In this document: one piece after another, positions 12,177 to 26,081 of the stretch
Position numbering within the stretch: the stretch's first letter is position 1
Layout of the letters: each line of letters opens with the position of its first letter
NCBI GenBank assembly: GCA_949752795.1
Contig: CATKHW010000058.1
Span: 620,001-684,000 of the forward strand
Direction: 5' to 3'
DNA: 64,000 nucleotides
Origin: Hyperoodon ampullatus
Lineage: Eukaryota > Chordata > Mammalia > Artiodactyla > Ziphiidae
Notes under the pieces: model-generated
What the model was told of the DNA's origin: nothing
Database searches by the model: none
The model's input: only the letters and a program-made list of their open reading frames with translations
Position numbers and translations under genes: made by a program

Positions 12177-13913
12177 TTGGAGAGACAGCCCCTTTAACCT
12201 CCTGGTTCGCACAGGTTGCCAATTTGGCAGAGGATGAAAGGGAAGAGGGAGAACCAATGAGAGAGTAGCTGTTAGGCATTTGGACGGGCACATATCACTG
12301 TAATTTCCCGGCAGGAAGAAGAATTAACCAAAGTCTCAGCCACCCACTGGGAATCAGTATAGATCCTGAACCAAAATTTTGGACTTGCGGTCAGCTCACC
12401 AAAAACGAGTTGAAAAATGGAGCTCAGGGGCACAGCAATTCACAAACTGGCCGAGTAATAAAGGACAACTATCGTCCTAAAATCTGTTGAGGGAAGGCAA
12501 CGAGGCTGACTTGAAAGCGAGTCAGAATAGCAGGAAACAGATTTCCAGAGGTACGTTGGAATCGCCTTTAAAGCACAGGAAGAGGGGCACAACTTCGACA
12601 ATGATGCACTTGGCCGAAAAGGGCGTATGCGTTTTCTCCTGAATATATTCAGGAGAAAACGCATACGCCCTTTTTGGCCAAGCAAGCAAGCGGGCAATGC
12701 AAATCTGCACTACAAAGAAGTATCACTTCCCACCGGTCAAAAGGGACATCCACAAAATGTGTAAAAACCAGAAAGGCAAGACAGGCCCTGGAGAACAGGG
12801 AGCCTTGTTATGCTGATGTGCGGGATGTAAATTGCCAACTGCCTCTCTGGAGGAGTGCATTGTGTTCCCTAAAACAAGTAAACAACAGAGCTACAGAGCC
12901 AAGGGCACTTCCAGTCTAGGGAATATACCTTGGGAAAACTGAAAATCAATAAGACAGAGCCACCCCAAAATTTAGGGCTGCACTGCTTACAAGGACCTCA
13001 ACTTGGGTACACCTTAAATAACCCAGGAAAGACGAAAATGGTAAAGAAATTGTGGTACATACGTATGATGGAATATCCCTCAGCCATGAAGTCAATGTCA
13101 TAAGGCCAGTAGAAGCATAATGATGGGATTCATGTACCATGATTCTAACTGAAAATATCACACAGAAAAAGAAACTTATCATAAGATATCACTTATGAAG
13201 GGTGTATAAACATGGCTACACATGGAATGAATTAGGAAAGGGAACAGAGTCTCATATATAGAAAACACTCTTATGCATGCTTAAGGGGAAAGCAGAGGTG
13301 GGGTGATGAATAAAACCAGAGTTTGATATTAGCACAGGTACGGTTCCATAATCCAAATACAGAATAGACAAGACCTACTACTTCCTCTGTGAACAGGACT
13401 CAAAACCCCATATTTCCTGCAGAGGAATATATCTTACTAGTAAGAATCTTAAAACTTATGTATTGATATGTCTCCGTAAGGGAATCAAGTGTGTCTAGAC
13501 TGGCATAAACATGGCAGTGAGAATCAGCTCAAACCCACTATAAAAAGGAATTTCAAAAACAAAACAAAAAAACTGGGAAATTCTTTACAATTCCTTCAGG
13601 GTCTCTGATGAAACCTGGAATGACCCTATCTACAATGACAGCTGGATGTGGCATAAGGAGGGACACTTGGGACTGAGACGATTGGTGAGATTGGGTGAGC
13701 AAATGCAGACCCTTTAAAGCAATAATGCATGGCACCCATTTCATGGGTTTCAACTCTCCAGGTTGAAGGGAATATTACTATAGTTATAACATGTACGGGG
13801 AACGTAGGGAACGGACACACTGTGAATATGAAAGGTTTCTAAAACTCAACGAATAGTCCCTCTCCAGGTGCTCAGGTTTGACTTTCCATCTGCTTTACTA
13901 TCAATCTCCCAAC
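12177..13913 (+). repeat. Satellite A monomer 8 with a diverged patch
   Basis: The first ~840 bp resemble the neighbours. From about 13021 to 13457 the sequence is far more diverged than anywhere else in the array, and it then returns to the common type. The patch lies within the L1-derived part. The palindrome at 12609-12682 has one left-arm mismatch (ggccgaaaa). Confidence 0.93.
13021..13457 (+). repeat. Diverged L1-derived patch in monomer 8
   Basis: Dense substitutions and small indels against all other monomers: aaagacgaaaatggtaaag, gaagtcaatg, agtagaagcataatgatggg, catatatagaaaac, aacaggact. Several bases agree better with an L1 consensus than the other monomers do, e.g. ttgtggtacatacgtatgatgg. 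Both edges return to ordinary monomer sequence. Confidence 0.85.
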
Positions 13914-15651
13914 TTGGAGAGACAGCCCCTTTAACCTCCTGGTTCGCACAGGTTGCCAATTTGGCACAGGATGAAAGGGAAGAGGGAGAACCAATGAGAG
14001 AGTAGCTGTTAGGCATTTGGACGGGCACATATCACTCTAACTTCCCGACAGGAAGAAGAATTAACCAAAGTCTCAGCCACCCACCGGGAACCAGTATAGG
14101 TCCTGAACCAAAATTGTGGACTTGCGGGCCGCTCACCAAAATCGAGTTGAAAAATGGAGCTCAGGGGCACAGCAATTCACAAACTGGCCGAGTAATAATG
14201 GACAACTATCATCCAAAAATCTGTTGAGCGAAGGCAGCGAGGTGGATTTGAAAGCGAGGTAGAATAGCAGGAAACAGATTTCAAGAGGTACGTTGGAATC
14301 GCCTTTAAAGCACAGGAAGAGGGGCACAACTTCGACAATGATGCACTTGGCCAAATAGGGCGTAGGCGTTTTCTCCTGAATATATTCAGGAGAAAACGCA
14401 TACGCCCTTTCTGGCCAAGCAAGCAAGCGGGCATGCAAATCTGCACTACAAAGAAGTATCACTTCCCACCGGTCAAAAGGGACATCCACAAAATATGTAA
14501 ACACCAGAAAGGAAAGACAGGCCCTGGAGAACAGGGAGCCTTGTTATGCTGATGGGCGGGATGTAAATTGCCAACTGCCTCTCTGGAGGAGTGCATTGTG
14601 TTCCCTAAAACAAGTAAAGAACAGAGCTACAGAGCCAAGGGCACTTCCAATCTTGGGAATATACCTTGGGAAATCTGAAAATCAATAAGACAGAGCAACC
14701 CCAAAATTTAGGGCTGCACTGCTTACAAGGACCTCAACTTGGGTACACCTTAAATATCCCAGGAAATATAAAAATGGTTCAAAAAATTGTGGTACTTACG
14801 TACGATGGAATATCCCTCAGCCGTGAAATCAATGTCATAAGACCAGTAGCAGCAAAATGGATGGATTCAGGTACGATGATTCTAAGTGAAATGAGTCACA
14901 CAAAAAAAGAAACTTATCACAAGATATCACTTATGAAGATCCTGTAAACATGGCTACACTTGAACTGAGTTAGGAAAGAGAACAGTGTCTCACATTTAGA
15001 AAACACTCTTATGCCTGCTTAAGGGGGAATGAGAGGTGGGGTGATGCATAAAAACAGAGTTTGATATAAGCACAGGTACCGTTCCAAAAACCAACTATGG
15101 AATAGACAAGACCTACACCTTCCTCAGTGAAAGGGACTCAATACCACATATTTCCCGCAGAGGAATATATCTGACTAGTAAGAATCTTAAAACCTATGTA
15201 CTGATATGTCTCCGTAAGGGAATCAAGTGTGTCTAGACTGGCATAAACATGGCAGCGAGAATCAGCTCAAACCCACTATAAAAAGGAATTTCAAAAACAA
15301 AACAAAAAAACTGGGAAATTCTTTACAATTCCTTCAGGGTCTCTGATGAAACCTGGAATGACCCTATCTACAATGACAGCTGGATATGGCATAAGGTGGG
15401 ACACTTGGGACTGAGACGATTGGTGAGATTGGGTGAGCAAATGCAGACCCTTTAAAGCACAAATGCCTGGCACCCATTCTATGTGCCCCAACTCTCCAGG
15501 TTGAAGGGAATATTACTACAGCTATAACATGTACGGGAAACCAAGAGAATGGACACACTGTGAATACGAAAGGTTTCTAAAACTCAACGAATAGTCCCTC
15601 TCCTGGTGCTCTGGTTTGACTTTCCATCTGCTTTACTATCAACCTCCCAAC
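13914..15651 (+). repeat. Satellite A monomer 9
   Basis: First clear member of the group spanning monomers 9-12, with aaaaacagagtttg, actcaataccac and the cacaaatgcctggcaccc variant near 15458. The palindrome at 14346-14419 is the most eroded, with changes in both arms (aaatagggcgtaggcg on the left, ccctttctgg on the right). The octamer is kept although one A before it is lost. Confidence 0.95.
14346..14419. repeat. Eroded palindrome, monomer 9
   Basis: The left arm carries changes at aaatagggcgtaggcg and the right arm at ccctttctgg. These do not pair, so this is the least symmetrical copy in the array. Confidence 0.9.
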
Positions 15652-17391
15652 TTGGAGAGACTGCCCCTTTAACCTCCTGGTTCGCACAGGTCTCCAATTT
15701 GACAGAGGGTGAAAGGGAAGAGGGAGAACCAATGAGAGGGTAGCTGTTAGGCATTTGGACGGGCACATATCACTCTAACTTCCCGGCAGGAAGAAGAATT
15801 AACCAAAGTCTCAGACCCCCACCGGGAACCAGCATAGGTCCTAAACCAAAATGTTGGACTTGCGGTCAGCTAACCAAAAACGAGTTCAAAAATGGAGCTC
15901 AGGGGCACAGCAATTCACAAACTGGCCGAGTAATAAAGGACAACTATCGTCCAAAAATCTGTTGAGGGAAGGCAAGGAGGCGGACTTGAAAGCGAGGCAG
16001 AATAGCAGGAAACAGATTTCAAGAGGTACGTTGGAATCGCCTTTAAAGCACAGGAAGAGGGGCACAACTTCGACAATGATGCACTTGGCCACAAAGGGCG
16101 TATGCGTTTTCTCCTGAATATATTCAGGAGAAAACGCATACGCCCTTTGTGGCCAAGCAAGCAAGCGGGCAATGCAAATCTGCAGTACAAAGAAGTATCA
16201 CTTCCCAACGGTCAAAAGGGACATCCACAAAATGTGTAAAAACCAGAAAGGCAAGACAGGCCCTGGAGAACAGGGAGCCTTGTTATGCTGATGGGCGGGA
16301 TGTAAATTGCCAACTGCCTCTCTGGAGGAGTGCATTGTGTTCCCTAAAACAAGGAAAAGAACAGAGCTACGGAGCCAAGGGCACTTCCAGTCTAGGGAAT
16401 ATACCTTGGGAAAACTGAAAATCAATAAGACAGACCCACCCCAAAATTTAGGGCTGCACTGCTTACAAGGACCTCAACTTGGGTACACCTTAAATATCCC
16501 AGGAAATATAAAAATGGTTCAAAAAATTGTGGTATTAACGTATGATGGAATATCCCTCAGCCATGAAATCAATGTCATAAGACCAGTAGCAGCAAAATGG
16601 GTGGATTCAGGTACGATGATTCTAAGTGAAATGAGTCACACAGAAAAAGAAACTTATCATAAGATATCACTTATGAAGATCCTGTAAACATGGCTACACT
16701 TGAACTGAGTTAGGAAAGAGAACAGTGTCTCACATTTAGAAAACACTCTTATGCCTGCTTAAGGGGGAAAGAGAGGTGGGGTGATGCATAAAAACAGAGT
16801 TTGATATAAGCACAGGTACCGTTCCAAAAACCAACTATGGAATAGACAAGACCTACACCTTCCTCAGTGAAAGGGACTCAATACCACATATTTCCCGCAG
16901 AGGAATATATCTGACTAGTAAGAATCTTAAAACCTATGTATTGATATGTCTCCGTAAGGGAATCAAGGGTGTCTAGACTGGCATAAACATGGCAGCGAGA
17001 ATCAGCTCAAACCCACTATAAAAAGGAATTGCAAAAACAAAACAAGAAAACTGGGAAATTCTTTACAATTCCTTCAGGGTCTCTGATGAAACCTGGAATG
17101 ACCCTATCTACAATGACAGCTGGATGTGGCATAAGGCTGGACACTTGGGGCTGAAATGATTGGTGAGTTTGGGTGAGCAAATGCAGACCGTTTAAAGCAA
17201 TAATGCATGGCACCCATTCCATGGGTCCCAACGCTCCAGGTTGAAGGAAATATTACTACAGTTATAACATGTACGTGAAACCTACAGAACGGACACACTG
17301 TGAATACGAAATGTTTCTAAAACTCAACGAATAATCCCTCTCCTGGTGCTCCGGTTTGACTTTCCATCTGCTTTACTATCAATCTCCCAAG
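15652..17391 (+). repeat. Satellite A monomer 10
   Basis: The palindrome at 16084-16157 differs from the consensus at 16092 (C for A) and at its pairing partner 16149 (G for T), so it remains a perfect inverted repeat. The frame containing the ORF2 relic is open from 16307 to 16687. Confidence 0.95.
16084..16157. repeat. Palindrome with a paired (compensated) substitution, monomer 10
   Basis: The left arm has C at 16092 where other monomers have A. The right arm has G at the exact pairing position 16149 where others have T. The 36-bp arms therefore stay fully complementary. Confidence 0.95.
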
Positions 17392-19128
17392 TTGGCGAGA
17401 CAGCCCCTTTTACCTCCTGGTTCTCACAGGTTTCCAATTTTGTAGAGGATGAAAGGGAAGAGGGAGAACCAATGAGAGAGTAGCTGTTAGGCATTTGGAC
17501 GGGCACATATCACTCTAACTTCCCGGCAGGAAGAAGAAGTAACCAAAGTCTCAGCCCCCCACCGGGAACCAGCATAGGTCCTGAACCAAAATTTGGGACT
17601 TGCGGTCAGCTCACAAAAACGAGTTGAAAAATGGAGCTCAGGGGCACAGCAATTCACAAACTGGCCGAGTAATAAAGGACAACTATCGTCCAAAAATCTG
17701 TTGAGGGAAGGCAACGAGGCCGACCTGAAAGCGAGGCAGAATAGCAGGAAACAGATTTCAAGAGGTACGTTGGAATCACCTTTAAAGCACAGGAAGATGG
17801 GCACAACTTCGACAATGATGCACTTGGCCAAAAAGGGCGTATGCGTTTTCCCCTGAATATATTCAGGAGAAAACGCATACGCCCTTATGGGCCAAGCAAG
17901 CAAGCGGGCAATGCAAATCTGCACTACAAAGAAGTATCACTTCCCTCCGGTCAAAAGGGACTTCCACAAAATATGTAAAAACCAGAAAGGCAAGACAGGC
18001 CCTGGAGAACAGGGAGCCTTGTTATGCTGATGGGCGGGATGTAAATTGCCAACTGCCTCTCTGGAGGAGTGCATTGTGTTCCCTAAAACAAGTAAACAAC
18101 AGAGCTACAGAGCCAAGGGCACTTCCAGTCTACAGAATATACCTTGGGAAAACTGAAAATCAATAAGACAGAGCCACCCCAAAATTTAGGGCTGCACTGC
18201 TTACAAGGACCTCAACTTGGATACACCTTAAGTATCCCAGGAAATATGAAAATGGTTCAAAAAATTGTGGTACTTACGTACGATGGAATATCCCTCAGCC
18301 ATGAAATCAATGTCATAAGACCAGTAGCAGCAAAATGGGTGGATTCAGGTACGATGATTCTAAGTGAAATAAGTCACACAGAAAAAGAAACTTATCATAA
18401 GATATCACTTATGAAGATCCTATAAACATGGCTACACTTGAACTGAGTTAGGAAAGAGAACAGTGTCTCACATTTAGAAAACACTCTTATGCCAACTTAA
18501 GGGGGAAGGAGAGGTGGGGTGATGCATAAAACCAGAGTTTGATATAAGCACAGGTACCGTTCAAAAACCAACTATGGAATAGACAAGCCCTACACCTTCC
18601 TCAGTGAAAGGGACTCAAAACACCATATTTCCCGCAGCGGAATATATCTGACTACTAATAATCTTAAAACCTATATATTGATATGTCTCCGTAAGGGAAT
18701 CAAGTGTGTCTAGACTGGCACAAACATGGCAGCGGGAATCACCTCAAACCCACTATAAAAAGGAATTTCAAAAACAAAACAAAAAAACTGGGAAATTCTT
18801 TACAATTCCTTCAGGGTCTCTGATGAAACCTGGAATGACCCTATCTACAACGGCAGCTGGATGTGGCATAAGGAGGGACACTTGGGACTGAGAGGATTGG
18901 TGAGATTAGGTGAGCAAATGCAGACCCTTTAAAGCACAAATTCCTGGCACCAATTCCATGGGTCCCAACTCTCCAGGTTGAAGGGAATATTACTACAGCT
19001 ATAACATGTACGGGAAACCTAGAGAACGGACACACTGTGAATACGAAAGGTTTCTAAAACTCAACGAATAGTCCCTCTCTTGGTTCTCCGGTTTGACTTT
19101 ACATCTGCTTTACTATCAACCTCCCAAC
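17392..19128 (+). repeat. Satellite A monomer 11
   Basis: The start reads ttggcgag. The copy carries many private substitutions in its first 250 bp (e.g. tttacctcctggttctcac near 17409). The palindrome at 17823-17896 has mismatches near 17851, 17887 and 17889. Its end has the cacaaattcctggcacc variant. Confidence 0.94.
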
Positions 19129-20864
19129 TTGGAGAGACAGCCCGTTTAACCTCCTGGTTCGCACAGGTTGCCAATTTGGCAGAGGATGAAAGGGAAGAGG
19201 GAGAACCAATGAGAGAGTAGCTGTTAGGCATTTGGACGGGCACATATCACTGTAATTTCCCGGCAGGAAGAAGAATTAACCAAAGTCTCAGCCACCCACC
19301 GGGAACCAGTATAGGTCCTGAACCAAAATTTTGGACTTGCGGTCAGCTCACCAAAAACGAGTTGAAAAATGGAGCTCAGGGGCACAGCAATTCACAAACT
19401 GGCCGAGTAATAAAGGACAACTATCGTCCAAAAATCTGTTGAGGAAGGCAACGAGGCGGACTTGAATGCGAGGCAGAATAGCAGGAAACAGATTTCAAGA
19501 GGTATGTTGGAATCGCCTTTAAAGCACAGGAAGAGGGGCACAACTTCGACAATGATGCACTTGGCCAAAAAGGGTGTATGCGTTTTCTCCTGAATATATT
19601 CAGGAGAAAACGCATATGCCCTTTTTGGCCAAGCAAGAAAGCGGGCAATGCAAATCTGCACTACAAAGAAGTATCACTTCCCAACGGTCAAAAGGGACAT
19701 CCACAAAATGTGTAAAAACCAGAAAGGCAAGACAGGCCCTGGAGAACAGGGAGCCTTGTTATGCTGATGGGCGGGATGTAAATTGCCAACTGCCTCTCTG
19801 GAGAAGTGGACTGTGTTCCCTAAAACAAGTAAACAACAGAGCTACAGACCCAAGGGCACTTCCAGTCTAGGGAATATACCTTGGGAAAACTGAAAATCAA
19901 TAAGACAGAGCCACCCCAAAATTTAGGGCTGCACTGCTTACAAGGACCTCAACTTGGATACACCTTAAGTATCCCAGGAAATATAAAAATGGTTCAAAAA
20001 ATTGTGGTACTTACGTACGATGGAATATCCCTCAGCCATGAAATCAATGTCATAAGACCAGTAGCAGCAAAATGGGTGGATTCAGGTACGATGATTCTAA
20101 GTGAAATAAGTCACACAGAAAAAGAAACTTATCCTAAGATATCACTTATGAAGATCCTATAAACATGGCTACACTTGAACTGAGATAGGAAAGAGAACAG
20201 TGTCTCACATTTAGAAAACACTCTTATGCCTGCTTAAGGGGGAAGGAGAGGTGGGGTGATGCATAAAACCAGAGTTTGATATAAGCACAGGTACCGTTCC
20301 AAAAACCAACTATGGAAAAGACAAGACCTACACATTCCTCAGTGAAAGGGACTCAAAACACCGTATTTCCCGCAGAGGAATATATCTGACTAGTAAGAAT
20401 CTTAAAACCTATGTATTGATATGTCTCTGTAAGGGAATCAAGTGTGTCTAGACTGGCATAAACATGGCAGCGGGAATCAGCTCAAACCCACTATAAAAAG
20501 GAATTTCAAAACAAAGCAAAAAAACTGGAAAATTCCTTACAATTCCTTCAGGGTCTCTGATGAAACCTGGAATGACCCTATCTACAACGACAGCTGGATG
20601 TGGCATAAGGAGGGACACTTAGGACTGAGAGGATTGGTGAGATTGGGTGAGCAAATGCAGACCCTTTAAAGCACAAATGCCTGGCACCCATTACATGGGT
20701 CCCAACTCTCCAGGTTGAAGGGAATATTACTACAGCTATAACATGTACGGGAAACCTAGAGAACGGACACACTGTGAATACGAAAGGTTTCTAAACTCAA
20801 CGAAGAGTCCCTCTCCTGGTGCTCCAGTTTGACTTTCCATCTGCTTTACTATCAACCTCCCAAC
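19129..20864 (+). repeat. Satellite A monomer 12
   Basis: This 1736-bp copy shares cttggatacaccttaagtatc with monomer 11 and gcataaggagggac near 20603. The palindrome at 19560-19633 carries two unpaired changes (gggtgtatg and cgcatatgcc). Confidence 0.95.
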
Positions 20865-22603
20865 TTGGAGAGACAGCCCTTTTAAACTCTTGGTTCGCAC
20901 AGGTTGCCAATTTGGCAGAGGATGAAAGGGAAGAGGGAGAACCAATGAGAAAGTAGCTGTTAGGCATTTGGACGGGCACATATCACTGTAATTTCCAGGC
21001 AGGAAGAAGAATTAACCAAAGTCTCAGCCACCCACCGGGAACCAGTATAGGTCCTGAACCAAAATTTAGGACTTGCGGTCACCTAACCAAAAACGAGTTG
21101 AAAAATGGAGCTCAGGGGCACAGCAATTCACAAACTGGCCTAGTAATAAAGGACACTTACCGTCCAAAAATCTGTTGAGGAAAGGCAACGAGGGAGACTT
21201 GAAAGCGAGGCAGAATAGCAGGAAACAGATTTCAAGAGGTACGTTGGAATCGCCTTTAAAGCACAGGAAGAGGGGCACAACTTCGACAATGATGCACTTG
21301 GCCAAAAAGGGCGTATGCGTTTTCTCCTGAATATATTCAGGAGAAAACGCATACGCCCTTTTTGGCCAAGCAAGCAAGCGGGCAATGCAAATCTGCCCTA
21401 CGAAGAAGTATCACTTCCCACTGGTCAAAAGGGACATCCACAAAATGTGTAAAAACCAGAAAGGCAAGACAGGCCCTGGAGAACAGGGAGCCTTGTTATG
21501 CTGATGGGCGGGATGTAAATTGCCAACTGCCTCTCTGGAGGAGTGCATTGTGTTCCCTAAAACAAGTAAACAACAGAGCTACAGAGCCAAGGGCACTTCC
21601 AGTCTAGGGAATATACCTTGGGAAAACTGAAAATCAATAAGACAGAGCCACCCCAAAATTTAGGGCTGCACTGCTTACAAGGACCTCAACATTGATACAC
21701 CTTAAATATCCCAGGAAATATAAAAATGGTTCAAAAAATTGTGGTACTTACTTACGATGGAATATCCCTCAGCAATGAAATCAATGTCATAAGACCAGTA
21801 GCAGCAAAATCGGTGGATTCAGGTACGATGATTCTAAGTGAAATATGTCACACAGAAAAAGAAACTTATCATAAGATATCACTTATGAAGATCTTATAAA
21901 CATGGCTACACTTGAACTGAGTTAGGAAAGAGAACAGTGTCTCACATTTAGAAAACACTCTTATGCCTGCTTAAGGGGGAAGGAGAGGTGGGGTGATGCA
22001 TAAAACCAGAGTTTGATATAAGCACAAGTACCGTTCCAAAAACCTACTATGGAATACACAAGACCTACACCTTCCTCAGTCAAAGGGACTCAAAACCCCA
22101 TATTTCCCGCAGAGGAATATATCTGACTAGTAAGAATCTTAAAACATATGTATTGATATGTCTCCTTAAGGGAATCAAGTGTGTCTAGACTGGCATAAAC
22201 ATGGCAGCGAGAATCAGCTCAAACCCACTATACAAAGGAATTTCAAGAACAAAACAAAAAAACTGGGAAATTCTTTACAATTCCTTCAGGGTCTCTGATG
22301 AACCCTGTAATGACCCTATCTACAACGACAGCTGGATGTGGCAAAAGGCTGGAAACTTGGGACTGAGACGATTGGTGAGATTTGGTGAGCAAATGTAGAC
22401 CCTTTAAAGCAATAATGCATGGCACCCATTCCATGGGTCCCAACTCTCCAGGTTGAAGGGAATATTACTACAGTTATAACATGTACGGGAAACCTAGAGA
22501 ACGGACACACTGTGAATACGAAAGGTTTCTAAACCTCAACGAATAGTCCCTCTCCTGGTGCTCCGGTTTGACTTTCCATCTGCTTTACTATCAACCTCCT
22601 AAC
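20865..22603 (+). repeat. Satellite A monomer 13
   Basis: This 1739-bp copy has private changes near 20881-20890 (tttaaactcttgg) and 21690 (aacattgatacacc). The palindrome at 21297-21370 is perfect. Its distal part begins the subfamily with tacaaaggaatttcaagaac. Confidence 0.95.
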
Positions 22604-24342
22604 TTGGAGAGTCAGCCCATTTAACCTCCTGGTTCGCACAGGTTTCCAATTTGGCAGAGGATGAAAGGGAAGAGGGAGAACCAATGAGAGAGTAGCTGTT
22701 ACGCATTTGGACGGGCACATATCACTGTAATTTCCCGGCAGGAAGAAGAATTAACCAAAGTCTCAGCCCCCCACCGGGAACCAATATAGGTCCTGAACCA
22801 AAATTTTGGACTTGCGGTCAGCTCACCAAAAACGAGTTGAAAAATGGAGCTCAGGGGCACAGCAATTCACAAACTGGCCGAGTAATAAAGGATAACTATC
22901 GTCCAAAAATCTGTTGAGGGAAGGCAACGAGGCGGACTTGAAAGCGAGGCAGAATAGCAGGAAACAGATTTCAAGAGGTACGTTGGAATCGCCTTTAAAG
23001 CACAGGAAGAGGGGCACAACTTCGACAATGATGCACTTGGCCCAAAAGGGCGTATGCGTTTTCTCCTGAATATATTCAGGAGAAAACGCATACGCCCTTT
23101 TTGGCCAAGCAAGCAAGCGGGCAATGCAAATCTGCACTACAAAGAAGTATCACTTCCCACCGGTCAAAAGGGACATCCACAAAATGTGTAAAAAACAGAA
23201 AGGCAAGACAGGCCCTGGAGAACAGGGAGCCTTTTTATGCTGATGGGCGGGATGTAAATTGCCAACTGCCTCTCTGGAGGAGTGCATTGTGTTCCCTAAA
23301 ACAAGTAAACAACAGAGCTACAGAGCCAAGGGCACTTCCAGTCTAGGGAATATTCCTTGGGAAAACTGAAAATCAATAAGACAGAGCCACCCCAAAATTT
23401 AAGGCAGCACTGCTTACAAGGACCTCAACTTGGGTACACCTTAAATATCCCAGGAAATATAAAAATGGTTCAAAAAATTGTGGTACTTACGTACGATGGA
23501 ATATCCCTCAGCCATGAAATCAATGTCATAAGACCAGTAGCAGCAAAATGGGTGGATTCAGGTACGATGATTCTAAGTGAAATAAGTCACACAGAAAAAG
23601 AAACTTATCATAAGATATCACTTATGAAGATCCTGTAAACATGGCTACACTTGAACTGAGTTAGGAAAGAGAAGAATGTCTCACATTTAGAAAACACTCT
23701 TATGCCTGCTTAAGGGGGAAGGAGAGGTGGGGTGATGCATAAAACCAGAGTTTGATATAAGCACAGGTACCGTTCCAAAAACCAACTATGGAATAGACAA
23801 GACCTACACCTTCCTCAGTGAAAGGGACTCAAAACCCCATATTTCCCGCAGAGGAATATATCTGACTAGTAAGAATCTTAAAACCTATATATTGATATGT
23901 CTCCGTAAGGGAATCAAGTGTGTCTAGACTGGCATAAACATGGCAGCGAGAATCAGCTCAAACCCACTATACAAAGGAATTTCAAGAACAAAACAAAAAA
24001 ACTGGGAAATTCTTTACAATTCCTTCAGGGTCTCTGATGAACCCTGGAATGACCCTATCTACAACGACAGCTGGATGTGGCAAAAGGCTGGAAACTTGGG
24101 ACTGAGACGATTGGTGAGATTTGGTGAGCAAATGCAGACCCTTTAAAGCAATAAGGCATGGCACCCATTCCATGGGTCCCAACTCTCCAGGTTGAAGGGA
24201 ATATTACTACAGTTATAACATGTACGGGAAACCTAGAGAACGGACACACTGTGAATACGAAAGGTTTCTAAACCTCAACGAATAGTCCCTCTCCTGGTGC
24301 TCCGGTTTGACTTTCCATCTGCTTTACTATCAACCTCCTAAC
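22604..24342 (+). repeat. Satellite A monomer 14
   Basis: Member of the monomer 14-16/20 subfamily: tcagccccccaccggg, caatataggtcctg, aaggcagcactgc, gaagaatgtctcac and tacaaaggaatttcaagaac. The palindrome at 23036-23109 has one left-arm change (ggcccaaaagg). Confidence 0.95.
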
Positions 24343-26081
24343 TTGGAGAGTCAGCCCATTTAACCTCCTGGTTCGCACAGGTTGCCAATTTGGCAGAGGA
24401 TGAAAGGGAAGAGGGAGAACCAATGAGAGAGTAGCTGTTAGGCATTTGGACGGGCACATATCACTGTAATTTCCCGGCAGGAAGAAGAATTAACCAAAGT
24501 CTCAGCCCCCCACCGGGAACCAATATAGGTCCTGAACCAAAATTTTGGACTTGCGGTCAGCTCACCAAAAACGAGTTGAAAAATGGAGCTCAGGGGCACA
24601 GCAATTCACAAACTGGCCGAGTAATAAAGGACAACTGTCGTCCAAAAATCTGTTGAGGGAAGGCAACGAGGCGGACTTGAAAGCGAGGCAGAATAGCAGG
24701 AAACAGATTTCAAGAGGTACGTTGGAATCGCCTTTAAAGCACAGGAAGAGGGGCACAACTTCGACAATGATGCACTTGGCCAAAAAGGGCGTATGCGTTT
24801 TCTCCTGAATATATTCAGGAGAAAACGCATACGCCCTTTTTGGCCAAGCAAGCAAGCGGGCAATGCAAATCTGCACTACAAAGAAGTATCACTTCCCACC
24901 GGTCAAAAGGGACATCCACAAAATGTGTAAAAACCAGAAAGGCAAGACAGGCCCTGGAGAACAGGGAGCCTTGTTATGCTGATGGGCGGGATGTAAATTG
25001 CCAACTGCCTCTCTGGAGGAGTGCATTGTGTTCCCTAAAACAAGTAAACAACAGAGCTACAGAGCCAAGGGCACTTCCAGTCTAGGGAATATTCCTTGGG
25101 AAAACTGAAAATCAATAAGACAGAGCCACCCCAAAATTTAAGGCAGCACTGCTTACAAGGACCTCAACTTGGGTACACCTTAAATATCACAGGAAATATA
25201 AAAATGGTTCAAAAAATTGTGGTACTTACGTACGATGGAATATCCCTCAGCCATGAAATCAATGTCATAAGACCAGTAGCAGCAAAATGGGTGGATTCAG
25301 GTACGATGATTCTAAGTGAAATAAGTCACACAGAAAAAGAAACTTATCATAAGATATCACTTATGAAGATCCTGTAAACATGGCTACACTTGAACTGAGT
25401 TAGGAAAGAGAAGAATGTCTCACATTTAGAAAACACTCTTATGCCTGCTTAAGGGGGAAGGAGAGGTGGGGTGATGCATAAAACCAGAGTTTGATATAAG
25501 CACAGGTACCGTTCCAAAAACCAACTATGGAATAGACAAGACCTACACCTTCCTCAGTGAAAGGGACTCAAAACCCCATATTTCCCACAGAGGAATATAT
25601 CTGACTAGTAAGAATCTTAAAACCTATGTATTGATATGTCTCCGTAAGGGAATCAAGTGTGTCTAGACTGGCATAAACATGGCAGCGAGAATCAGCTCAA
25701 ACCCACTATACAAAGGAATTTCAAGAACAAAACAAAAAAACTGGGAAATTCTTTACAATTCCTTCAGGGTCTCTGATGAACCCTGGAATGACCCTATCTA
25801 CAACGACAGCTGGATGTGGCAAAAGGCTGGAAACTTGGGACTGAGACGATTGGTGAGATTTGGTGAGCAAATGCAGACCCTTTAAAGCAATAATGCATGG
25901 CACCCACTCCATGGGTCCCAACTCTCCAGGTTGAAGGGAATATTACTACAGTTATAACATGTACGGGAAACCTAGAGAACGGACACACTGTGAATACGAA
26001 AGGTTTCTAAACCTCAACGAACAGTCCCTCTCCTGGTGCTCCGGTTTGACTTTCCATCTGCTTTACTATCAACCTCCTAAC
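24343..26081 (+). repeat. Satellite A monomer 15
   Basis: Very close to monomer 14 by its diagnostic variants. The palindrome at 24775-24848 is perfect. Confidence 0.95.
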
